A stretch of 64,000 bases of DNA from DASVVT01 sp036386415 (GTDB taxonomy: Bacteria > Acidobacteriota > Blastocatellia > Pyrinomonadales > Pyrinomonadaceae). Positions 34,748 through 42,641 of this stretch are shown here, piece by piece; positions within the stretch are counted from its first letter, which is position 1; every line of letters starts with the position of its first letter. Both the position numbers and the translations under genes were made by a program. Below the pieces are notes generated by a model that saw only the letters and a program-made list of their open reading frames with translations, had not been told where the DNA came from and did not search any database. The stretch spans positions 1-64,000 of the forward strand of contig DASVVT010000023.1 of assembly GCA_036386415.1 (NCBI GenBank), in the 5' to 3' direction.

Positions 34748-36202
34748 TTAAGGCGCTGGGGCGGGCTCGGGAATCAGATAACCGGCGCGCGTCGTGACTG
34801 TAGATTTACTACGCTCCGGGGGGCCTGCTACTTCCACACTCACGGTTCTATACGACTGGCTCGGCGCGGGCTTCTCAGGTTTATATTCGATGACGTACTG
34901 TGTGCGTAAGAGAGCTGTGATCTGGCTCACGATTGCTGGCAGCTCTGCGACCGCTTGAGGAAAGAAGGCTTGTCCGCCCGTCTCCTTTGCCAGCTTGAGA
35001 AGGAAGTTTCTTGAACGTACCGGCAGGCTGCGGTTGAGCTTCGAGCCGCCTTGTGATTCTCTCGTCAGGCAGATGGGGTAAACCTGCACGTCCACCCGGC
35101 GCAAGATATTCAGTAGCTCTTCTAACCTGTAATAGCTGGCGCGATCCTCGCCGTCAGTCAGCACAACCAGCGCCCGGCGGCGGTAGAGCGCGTCCTTCAT
35201 CTTGTACTGACCAACGTGTTGTGCCGCAACATAAATCGCATCGGTGATCGCCGACTGCCCGCCTTCTATGTAAAGCTTGTCGAGCGCCGGATCGAACAGA
35301 GCTTTGTTTGAGGTGAAGTCAAGCACGGTCTCAATCTTCTGGCTATCAATAAAGCGTATCAGGAATGTCTCATCTGCGGGGGCGTTACCGCGCACGATGC
35401 CCCTGGCCGTCTCAACCGCCACGTCCAGCACATTCCTGAAGGAGCCGGAGTTATCAATGAGCAACCCGTATGCGAGCGGGACACCCTCCTTTGAGAAAGA
35501 GTGAATCGCCTGCGGAACGCCCTCCTCCGAAACGCGGAAATTTTCCCGTGTGAGGTCTCTGACGAGCGCGCCCTGCGGGTCTGTGACGACCACGTTGAGT
35601 CTGACGCGATCAGTTCCGCCCGCGTCAAAGACGTTCACCATCGGCTTATAAATCAAGAGATAAAGCTTTTCCGCCAGTGAAGGATCAATCGCTTTGAGAG
35701 CTTGATACTGCGCTATCGCCCCTTGCTTGTCGCCACCTGCCAGGCGGGCTGCCCCGATATTGAAATGCGTCAAGGCACGCTTCGGATCAAGCCGAAGCGC
35801 CGCTTCGTACGCCGCGATGGCTCTCTTATGCTCACCCAACCTGTAGTGTGCCGTGCCCATATTGTTGTAGGCCATCAACAGATCAGGTTTATACCGGAGC
35901 GCCTGTTTATACTCTTCAATGGCTTTGCTGTACTGCTGCTGCTGAGCATAAGCGTCGCCAAGGTTGAGATGAGCCTCGTCATAGTCTGGCTTCAGCTTGA
36001 TCGCTTGCTTGAACGCCTGGACAGCCTCCTCGAATTTGCCTGATTTGTATAGCTCCAACCCCTGCTTGTTATAGAGCACGGCCTCCTTCTGCTCCTGCGC
36101 TTTGCCGCTCGCCACAGGCGATGAATTCAAAGCAGCGTGCGAAAGCAGCATCCAGACCAGGGCTAGAGCCAGCCCACATCCTCGAAAATTTTGCGGCCTC
36201 AT
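34748..36202 (-). CDS. TPR and VWFA-domain protein of acidobacterial type
   Basis: 484 residues from ATG 36202 (GGAG five bases upstream). A signal segment is followed by four or so TPR units (QGLELYKSGKFEEAVQAFKQ, AHLNLGDAYAQQQQYSKAIE, AYNNMGTAHYRLGEHKRAIA, THFNIGAARLAGGDKQGAIA), about residues 45-180. A short beta region NVVVTDPQGALVRDLTRENF leads into a von Willebrand A domain with MIDAS residues DNSGS. This TPR/VWFA pairing with the LTRENF lead-in is common in Acidobacteriota. Probably an exported protein that binds partners through both modules; function unknown. Confidence 0.82.
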   Translation of the reverse strand: MRPQNFRGCGLALALVWMLLSHAALNSSPVASGKAQEQKEAVLYNKQGLELYKSGKFEEAVQAFKQAIKLKPDYDEAHLNLGDAYAQQQQYSKAIEEYKQALRYKPDLLMAYNNMGTAHYRLGEHKRAIAAYEAALRLDPKRALTHFNIGAARLAGGDKQGAIAQYQALKAIDPSLAEKLYLLIYKPMVNVFDAGGTDRVRLNVVVTDPQGALVRDLTRENFRVSEEGVPQAIHSFSKEGVPLAYGLLIDNSGSFRNVLDVAVETARGIVRGNAPADETFLIRFIDSQKIETVLDFTSNKALFDPALDKLYIEGGQSAITDAIYVAAQHVGQYKMKDALYRRRALVVLTDGEDRASYYRLEELLNILRRVDVQVYPICLTRESQGGSKLNRSLPVRSRNFLLKLAKETGGQAFFPQAVAELPAIVSQITALLRTQYVIEYKPEKPAPSQSYRTVSVEVAGPPERSKSTVTTRAGYLIPEPAPAP

Positions 36203-36301
36203 TGCTTGCTCCAGTTTTCGGATCACGGGTGAGACGCAGTCAGTCTACCTCCTTTTTATAACAAGGAGAACCTCTATCACACGTGTGACGAATCTGACCC
36301 G

Positions 36302-37669
36302 CTACCGGATCAGGTAAAACTCTGTCTGGCGTGGACGAAACCATTGCATCCCCTGCCGCGTCAGATAGGCATCGTCCTCCATCATGATGGTCACTTTCTG
36401 ACCGTTCCATTCGGGCACCGGCGTGCTGGTGTTCAACTCGATTGAGGTGTAGGAGCCTAAACGGAAGGGTGGCTCGATGGAGGCTGCTCCTGTGGTCGGG
36501 CGACGAAAGTCTATGCTCGCGCCGAGCGCATGTCCCTGCGTGCCGACAGAATGCGAGTAGATCATCGCCTCTATGTTTTCACGCTTCATGTCGGCCATCG
36601 TCGCGTCGTACACGTCGTAGCCCCAAGCGCCCTCTTTGATGTGTGTGAAGAGCGCGTCTTGCAGGCGATTGGTGTTCGCCAGGGCTCGCTTGAGACCCGC
36701 GGGTGCATCGCGCTCGCCCGGCTTGAGAAGGTAGCCCATCTTCTGCCAGTCTGTGCTCAGACCCAGATAGTTGATGCCGCAATCAATGTGGATGACATCG
36801 CCCGGCTTAAGCACGACCCCTTCGTCTGCGACGCTCAGGAATTGCTGTGTCTTGCCGGTCTCCTGATTCTGGCGCTGGACGCGCAGGTCTGGTTGAAACC
36901 AGACATCGAGGCCGAGGTTGCTGACCTGTTGCAGAAACCACCATCGCACGTCGCCGACGGTCGTCACACCGGGCTTGATGACCTCGCTTGAGAAGGCGCG
37001 GCGGGTCAGTATGTCTGTCACCCACACGGCGGTGCGGTAGTGCTCAAGCTCTGCGGGCAGGCGCGTGTCCATGTACTCGACGACGAGGGGCGCATCCGGG
37101 ACGAACCTCTCAGAGTATTTCTTGCCGAGGGTCTCTTCGAGATATTTGTAGGCGTCGTAAGTGAGGCTGCTGGTCGCGCCGCGCGTGCCACCCATATTTA
37201 AGCCGATGGTCTTGGGCTTGCGCTCTTCGACCAGCTTGCGGAAGGTGCTGGCAATCTCTTTTCCGGGCGGATTCACAACCTCGAAGAAATATCTCAGATG
37301 CTCTTCGTGGTAACGCACCAGCGCGATGCGCTCGAGCTTGTCCGTGCCGCGATCCGTGAAGATGAAGAAGTCGCGGCGTCCCTGATACGGGATCGGCGGA
37401 GCGATGTGCGGCACAATCGGATCAGGATGAAACTCTTCGTTGGTGATGATCCACATCTCAATCTTGTGGCGGCGCATCATCGGCAGCAGCATCGTATCGA
37501 GCCTTGTCCTGAGCCAGCCTTCACGCACCCTGAGCTGCTCACGCACCGGCAGCAGTTTCGGCAGCGGCTCGATTGACCGCTTTCTCTGTGCCGTCACAGT
37601 GATGTTGAGCGTCAATAACAGGGCGCACAGCGCAACGATTGCTTTTGTCTGTAGTTTGCAGCTTCGCAT
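36302..37669 (-). CDS. Secreted M24-family peptidase (Xaa-Pro aminopeptidase-like)
   Basis: 455 residues with signal peptide (LCALLLTLNITVTAQ). The creatinase N-domain is followed by the pita-bread catalytic domain. Candidate metal ligands appear in order: Asp in DVIHIDCGI, Asp in GLSTDWQKMG, His in SVGTQGHALG, Glu in TSIELNTS and Glu in IMMEDDAYL. All five M24 positions appear filled, so the enzyme is probably active on proline-containing peptides outside the cytoplasm. The start has a weak AGGAGAGA upstream. Confidence 0.83.
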   Translation of the reverse strand: MRSCKLQTKAIVALCALLLTLNITVTAQRKRSIEPLPKLLPVREQLRVREGWLRTRLDTMLLPMMRRHKIEMWIITNEEFHPDPIVPHIAPPIPYQGRRDFFIFTDRGTDKLERIALVRYHEEHLRYFFEVVNPPGKEIASTFRKLVEERKPKTIGLNMGGTRGATSSLTYDAYKYLEETLGKKYSERFVPDAPLVVEYMDTRLPAELEHYRTAVWVTDILTRRAFSSEVIKPGVTTVGDVRWWFLQQVSNLGLDVWFQPDLRVQRQNQETGKTQQFLSVADEGVVLKPGDVIHIDCGINYLGLSTDWQKMGYLLKPGERDAPAGLKRALANTNRLQDALFTHIKEGAWGYDVYDATMADMKRENIEAMIYSHSVGTQGHALGASIDFRRPTTGAASIEPPFRLGSYTSIELNTSTPVPEWNGQKVTIMMEDDAYLTRQGMQWFRPRQTEFYLIR

Positions 37670-37898
37670 CTCTCTCCTTTTAATTCGGGTGACGGGTGTC
37701 GGGCATGAAGCTTTGTCTGTACATGATACACGTTAGCCATCAAGCGTCACCCTTCGATTCACGGTTTACGCTCATCAGGTCTTCGGCAATGAGCGAATAC
37801 ATCACGGCATCAAGCGGCGCGCCTTTGGTGCGCAGGCGTCTGCGTAGGATGCCTTCGCAAGGGTCGGATCAAAAGGGTCGCGGCTCGTAGCTCAGTGC

Positions 37899-38480
37899 TC
37901 ATCTCGGCGGCGCTTGATTGGGATTGTGGAGCGCAGTCAGGATATGGTCGCGCCAGGCGTCTGCGATGAACAGGTAATCGCGCGAGTAGCCTTCGACGAC
38001 GAACCCGAGGCGACGCAGGAGTCTTCCGCTACGCTCGTTGGCGGGCAGATAGTTTGCCATGATCCGGTGCAATTTCAACTCATCGAACACGTATGCGATG
38101 GCGGCTTGAAGCGCCTCGTACATCAAGCCCTGACCGACCGCCCGGGCGTCGAGCTTATAGCCCAGAAAGCAGGCCTGAAAAGGGCCGCGTATGATGTTCG
38201 AAAAACCACAATCCCCAACGACCCGCCCCGATGGACGTTGGCGTTCAAAGAAGTAGAGCCGCAGGGACTGGCCGCGCTTGAATTCGGCTCGCGCCGAAAC
38301 GAGTCGCTCGCGCCAGTAGCTTTCGGTGTAGTAGCCGGACGGGACGGGCGGCGACGAAGGCGCAAAGTGCTCCTCGTTCTCTTTCACATAAGCCAGCAGG
38401 CGGGGCGCTGCCTCGACGCCCGGCAGTGTGAGCAGCAATCGTTTCGTCTCGATGACGGGAACCTCGTTTGCTTCTTTCAT
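37899..38480 (-). CDS. GNAT family N-acetyltransferase (RimJ/RimL-like)
   Basis: 193 residues. ETKRLLLTLPGVEAAPRLLA at the N-terminus, ACFLGYKLDARAVGQGLMYE (acetyl-CoA loop region), KLHRIMANYLPANERSGRLL and RRLGFVVEGYSRDYLFIADA match the RimJ/RimL subfamily that acetylates ribosomal protein N-termini or other amines. Target unknown. Confidence 0.85.
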   Translation of the reverse strand: MKEANEVPVIETKRLLLTLPGVEAAPRLLAYVKENEEHFAPSSPPVPSGYYTESYWRERLVSARAEFKRGQSLRLYFFERQRPSGRVVGDCGFSNIIRGPFQACFLGYKLDARAVGQGLMYEALQAAIAYVFDELKLHRIMANYLPANERSGRLLRRLGFVVEGYSRDYLFIADAWRDHILTALHNPNQAPPR

Positions 38481-38501
38481 CGTTTAATGGGAATACGTAA
38501 A

Positions 38502-38719
38502 AGCCCCGGCAGCGGCGACATATCAGTAGCCCACGACGCCAGTCGTGGGATCACGCGCCAGCAAGAGTATCAAGCCCTCGAAGAGGGCAACGTAAAGCGC
38601 CGGATGGATGATGGCTGCGTTGGATGTTATGTCGCCCCTCCGGGGCTCGAATCTTAAAATGCATACTATCCCCAAGGCCCAGCGCCGTGGGCTACTGATA
38701 TACCGCCGCTGCCGGGGCT
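38502..38719. repeat. Long inverted repeat with CCCCGGCAGCGGCGACAT arms (family I)
   Basis: AGCCCCGGCAGCGGCGACAT then ATCAGTAGCCCACG at the left end matches CGTGGGCTACTGATATACCG then CCGCTGCCGGGGCT at the right end, with a 150-base interior containing further stems (CACGACGCCAGTCGTG). It separates two minus-strand genes. Confidence 0.8.
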
Positions 38720-38738
38720 GCGGCAATCTGCGGTAATC

Positions 38739-40442
38739 TTACGACGACGCGCGCACGGAAGACTGAAGCCGCGCGCGCTCTTCATCTGTCGGCGGCCTGC
38801 GCCGAAAGTGGTGCGTGACGGGGCGGCGGCGACCAATGCCGATGGCATTCTTCGAGATAATCAGAGTCGGCGGCAGTTGGCGGCGCTTGAATTCGTTGGC
38901 GGGCGATTCGACGCGGTTCAGGAGATCATAGACCAGGCTTGCTTCGTGACCCGCCGCGACGATCTCTTCGGGCGTCGCTTTCTGCTCGAAGTAGAGCTTG
39001 AGTATAGGATCAATCACGTCGTAAGGCGGAAGCGCCTGATCGTCGAACTGTCCGGGCGCGAGTTCGGCTGACGGGCGCTTGTTGATGATCGCCGCCGGAA
39101 TGATCTCACGCTCGCGGTTGAAGTGGTGCGCCAGCGCGTAGACCTCCGTCTTCAGAAGATCACCGAGCACGGCCAGCCCGCCGTTCGTGTCGCCGTAGAG
39201 CGTGCAGTAGCCCAGTGCCAGCTCCGACTTGTTTCCGGTGGAGAGCAGCAGGCGGCCTTCGCGGTTGGAGATCGTCATCAGGATGTTGCCGCGCAGTCGC
39301 GACTGTAGATTCTCAGCCGCAGGCGACGAGCCGCCGTTGCCCGGCTTCGTCAAATCTAATTCCCTGGTCAATACCTCGAAGGCAGATGTGATCGGATGCT
39401 CAACCGTCTTCATGCCGAGACGACGACCGAGTTCCAGCGAATCTTCGATGCTGCCACGCGATGAGAAAGGCGACGGCATCATCACGGCGAGCACGTTCTT
39501 CGAGCCGAGGGCTTCGCACGCGAGCGCCGCCACGACAGCCGAATCGATGCCGCCCGAGAGCCCCAGCACGACGGTCGTAAAGCGATTCTTGCGCGCATAA
39601 TCGTGAATGCCGAGCACGAGCGCGCGCCGCACCGTCTCGATGTCGTCTCCGGGCAGGCAATGTTCATCTGCGATGCCGCAATCGAGATCGACCGTGCCGA
39701 AGAACTCTTCAAAGGGCGGCGCTTGCAGGATGATCTCGCCGCGACAGTCTGCGACGATGCTCGCGCCGTCGAAGATGATCCCGTCGTTGCCGCCGACGAG
39801 GTTGACGTACACGATGGGCAGCCCCGCAGCCTTCGCCCTGTGCGAGACCATTGAGCAGCGCTGCCTCATCTTTCCTTTATTGAATGGCGAAGCGTTAGGC
39901 GAGACGAGGATGCTCGCGCCCATGTCTATCAGGTCGTCAGCCGGATCATGCGGGTAGAGCCGCTCTTTCCAGTAGGTCTTGTCGTTCCAGAAGTCTTCGC
40001 AGATGGCGACCCCTAAACGATTGCTTCCCAACTGAAACAGGCGACGCTCGCGCGCCGGTTCAAAATATCTCGGGTCGTCGAAGACATCGTATTCCGGCAG
40101 CAGCGTCTTGTCGGCGAAACCCAGCAGCTCGCGGTTGCGAATCACCGCCGCAGAATTAAAGAGCTTGCGTCCCGTAGCTGACTCGGTCGGTCGCACCGTG
40201 CCGATGACAGCCGTCATCCCGTCGGTCGCCGGGATGATCTTTTCCAGAGGCGCGAGCGCCGAACGAACGACATCCCGATCCAGAAACCAGTCGAAAGACA
40301 TATAGCCCTGAATCGCCGTCTCCGGCAGTACGACCAGATCGGAGCGATCCGCACGCGCACGCTCGATAGCACGCAGGATGCTCGCCACGTTGCCCTCATA
40401 ATCGCCGTTCGTCGTGTTTGTCTGTCCGATGGTGACGCGCAT
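38739..40442 (-). CDS. nadE: Glutamine-dependent NAD+ synthetase
   Basis: 567 residues. The N-terminal nitrilase/glutaminase domain (1 to about 250) has LVVLPETAIQGYMSFDW (catalytic Glu), a KTLLPEYDVFDDPRYFEP lysine region and VAICEDFWND with the nucleophilic Cys. The C-terminal NAD synthetase domain has the PP-loop VVLGLSGGIDSAVVAALACE and the later STGNKSELALGYCTLYGD motif. It makes NAD+ from nicotinate adenine dinucleotide, ATP and glutamine. Length is normal for the bacterial two-domain form. Confidence 0.94.
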   Translation of the reverse strand: MRVTIGQTNTTNGDYEGNVASILRAIERARADRSDLVVLPETAIQGYMSFDWFLDRDVVRSALAPLEKIIPATDGMTAVIGTVRPTESATGRKLFNSAAVIRNRELLGFADKTLLPEYDVFDDPRYFEPARERRLFQLGSNRLGVAICEDFWNDKTYWKERLYPHDPADDLIDMGASILVSPNASPFNKGKMRQRCSMVSHRAKAAGLPIVYVNLVGGNDGIIFDGASIVADCRGEIILQAPPFEEFFGTVDLDCGIADEHCLPGDDIETVRRALVLGIHDYARKNRFTTVVLGLSGGIDSAVVAALACEALGSKNVLAVMMPSPFSSRGSIEDSLELGRRLGMKTVEHPITSAFEVLTRELDLTKPGNGGSSPAAENLQSRLRGNILMTISNREGRLLLSTGNKSELALGYCTLYGDTNGGLAVLGDLLKTEVYALAHHFNREREIIPAAIINKRPSAELAPGQFDDQALPPYDVIDPILKLYFEQKATPEEIVAAGHEASLVYDLLNRVESPANEFKRRQLPPTLIISKNAIGIGRRRPVTHHFRRRPPTDEERARLQSSVRASS

Positions 40443-40480
40443 CTATCCAAGACCTTTACTGAATTTAGAGAAGCGTCGGA

Positions 40481-40735
40481 TTACCATTGCCACTCAGCCT
40501 CATCCCATCGAGCTTGAGTGAGCAGATTGTTATCGAGTAAAGCGTCATCTCCACGTTCTGCCATTGTACGAAACGCGGTCTCCCAATCCTTTCGAGGATG
40601 TTTAGTTGAGCGAATAATGATTCGATCATCCTCTGCCTCTAATTCAACTTCTTCAGCAAGCTTGTTGCGTTCCGAAAGCAATTTCGGAATATGAACACCT
40701 TGGGAATTACCGATTTTTACGATTCTGGTTTTCAT
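40481..40735 (-). CDS. AbrB/MazE-type antitoxin-like DNA-binding protein
   Basis: 84 residues. KTRIVKIGNSQGVHIPKLLS then VELEAEDDRIIIRS is the SpoVT-AbrB swapped-hairpin fold of MazE antitoxins. The acidic/aromatic C-terminus (LLTQARWDEAEWQW) resembles a MazF-binding tail. No mazF follows: the 38 bases downstream lead into nadE. So it is an orphan antitoxin or a stand-alone regulator. Confidence 0.8.
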   Translation of the reverse strand: MKTRIVKIGNSQGVHIPKLLSERNKLAEEVELEAEDDRIIIRSTKHPRKDWETAFRTMAERGDDALLDNNLLTQARWDEAEWQW

Positions 40736-40819
40736 GGCTACATTGTAATTACGTAAGCGGTCTCGCTGTCAAAGTAGCGCCATCAACAAAACGTGCATCT
40801 TACGAGACGCATGAAAAAT

Positions 40820-42469
40820 TTACTCCGGCTCGCCATAGCCTCCGCCGCCCGGCGTTTCGATACGAACGCGGTCGCCCACACGCAGCTCCCAGCTTCCTTT
40901 TGAAGCGATAGATTGTTTGCGTCCCTGACGGATGATCGCGTCGCGCCCGCTCTTGCCTTCTTCTCCACCGCGCAGGCCGTAGGGCGCTCCTTTGCGTCTA
41001 TCGGCGAGCAGAGACATGCGCGCTGGCACGAGCGTCTCTATCTCGCGCACGACGCCGTCACCGCCGCGTTGTCTCCCCTGCCCGCCAGAGCCTTTGCGAA
41101 TGTGATAGGCGCGCACGCGCAAGGGGTAGGCGTATTCCAAGGCTTCGGCGGGTGTGTTGAGGCTGTTCGTCATGTGCGTGTGAACGGCGCTCATGCCGTC
41201 CGAGTGTGGACGCGCGCCCATGCCGCCCGCGACCGTCTCGTAGTAGGCGAACTCATCACCGGTGCGCGCATCCTTGCCTCCGATGGTCAGGTTGTTCATA
41301 GTCCCCTGGCTCGCCGCCGGAATCCTTTCAGGCAGCGCACGCGACAACGCCTTGAACAATACATCGACGATGCGCTGCGACGTTTCCACGTTTCCGCCCG
41401 CGACCGGTGCAGGGTGCGTGGCATTGACGATTGAGCCGCGCGGCGCAAGCACTTCGATGGGCTCCATCAAGCCTGCGCTGGCCGGAACGTCTCCCTTGAT
41501 GAGGCAGCGAAAGACGTATGCGACAGCCGAGACGGTGATCGCTTCGACGGCGTTAATTGCGCCTGCGACCTGCGGCGCGCTGCCCTCGAAATCCACGCGC
41601 GCACGCTCGCCCTTGATCGTCACGCGCACGCGGATCAAGACCTCTTCATCTGTCACACCATCATCATCGAGCGCATCCGTCGCTTCGTACTCGCCGTCTG
41701 GAATCGCACGAATCGCGCGGCGCATCATGCGCGCCGAATAATTGATCAAATGGGACGCGTAAGCGAGCGCTTCGCTGACCCCGCGTCTGTCCACTATCTC
41801 AAGCAGGCGCGCCGCACCCGTCTTCAACGAACCTATCTGCGCCTCGAAATCCGCACGTCGCTCAGAGGAAGCGCGGACGTTCGCCATCAGCAATCGCATC
41901 ACGTCTTTGTCTACCTCTCCGCCACGCACGAGACGAATGGGTGGAATCCGCAGCCCCTCGCCATACACATCCGTCGCCATTCCCATCGAACCCGGCGTCG
42001 CCCCGCCTATGTCTGCGTGATGCGCGCGATTGGCAACATAAAAGATCGCGGATTGCGGATTGTGGGTTGCGGATTTCAAATTCAAGCTGGCACTATTTGC
42101 CTTTTCCCCTTCTCCTTTTTCCTTCCATCCTTTGCCTTCTAAAAACATTCCGGTGACCAGGGTCACGTCCGGCAGGTGCGTGCCGCCTGCGAAGGGGTCG
42201 TTGAGGGCGACCGTCTCGCCGGGCGCAAGGCGGATTTCGCTGAGCGCGGCGGCCACAGCCATCGGCATCGAGCCGAGGTGCACGGGCATGTGATCGCCCT
42301 GCGCGATGACGCGCCCGTGCGCGTCGAAGACGGCGCAGGAGTAGTCGCGCCGCTCCTTGATGTTCGGTGAAAAGGCCGTGCGCCGCAGAGCGATGCCCAT
42401 CTCTTCCGCCACGGAAGTATAGAGCGCGCGGTAAATCTCCAATGTCGTCGGGTCAAAACTTCGTCTCAT
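40820..42469 (-). CDS. hyuB: Hydantoinase B / oxoprolinase family protein with an inserted repeat-derived peptide
   Basis: 549 residues from ATG 42469 (MRRSFDPTTLEIYRALYTSV). ATP-dependent hydantoinase/oxoprolinase beta-type subunit, partner of the HyuA-like product encoded upstream at 42642-44672. Family motifs include RRDYSCAVFDAHGRVIAQGD, HMPVHLGSMPMAVAAAL, LNDPFAGGTHLPDVTLVTG, VANRAHHADIGGATPGSM and the Gly-rich end. Between LVTGMF and FYVANRAHH there are about 33 extra residues (including ATHNPQSAI), encoded by DNA resembling an intergenic repeat. The frame is kept. The longer frame upstream of 42469 runs into an intergenic inverted repeat and is rejected as start. Confidence 0.87.
   Translation of the reverse strand: MRRSFDPTTLEIYRALYTSVAEEMGIALRRTAFSPNIKERRDYSCAVFDAHGRVIAQGDHMPVHLGSMPMAVAAALSEIRLAPGETVALNDPFAGGTHLPDVTLVTGMFLEGKGWKEKGEGEKANSASLNLKSATHNPQSAIFYVANRAHHADIGGATPGSMGMATDVYGEGLRIPPIRLVRGGEVDKDVMRLLMANVRASSERRADFEAQIGSLKTGAARLLEIVDRRGVSEALAYASHLINYSARMMRRAIRAIPDGEYEATDALDDDGVTDEEVLIRVRVTIKGERARVDFEGSAPQVAGAINAVEAITVSAVAYVFRCLIKGDVPASAGLMEPIEVLAPRGSIVNATHPAPVAGGNVETSQRIVDVLFKALSRALPERIPAASQGTMNNLTIGGKDARTGDEFAYYETVAGGMGARPHSDGMSAVHTHMTNSLNTPAEALEYAYPLRVRAYHIRKGSGGQGRQRGGDGVVREIETLVPARMSLLADRRKGAPYGLRGGEEGKSGRDAIIRQGRKQSIASKGSWELRVGDRVRIETPGGGGYGEPE
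42044..42139. repeat. Intergenic-type repeat (family G arm) inside the hyuB coding region
   Basis: GCGGATTGCGGATTGTGGGT then TGCGGATTTCAAATTCAAG resembles the outer arms of the intergenic repeat at 27235-27485, followed by a pyrimidine-rich run CCTTTTCCCCTTCTCCTTTT. It is read in frame as a polar, low-complexity peptide within HyuB. Confidence 0.6.
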
Positions 42470-42474
42470 ACTTA

Positions 42475-42624
42475 TCCCGTAGGGATCAACGATAATAGCC
42501 CAGCGATTTATCGCCGGGGAAAGTCGAACCGGAATCCCGCAGTCCCTACGGGACTGGCAATATCTTTCATCGCATTCCCAGCGATGAATCGCTCTCGCTA
42601 TTATCAAGCGTCCCTGACGGGACG
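42475..42624. repeat. Inverted repeat between hyuA and hyuB (family I variant)
   Basis: TCCCGTAGGGATCAACGATA then ATAGCCCAGCGATTTATCGC at the left; GCGATGAATCGCTCTCGCTA then TTATCAAGCGTCCCTGACGG at the right. It has an internal hairpin with CAGTCCCTACGGGACTG near 42540. It lies inside the presumed hyuAB operon. Confidence 0.75.
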
Positions 42625-42641
42625 ATCAATGTGTTCAGACA

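Noticed and set aside
42470..42607. N-terminal extension of HyuB
   Set aside because: The extra codons are part of an inverted repeat, and the family start MRRSFDP lies at 42469.
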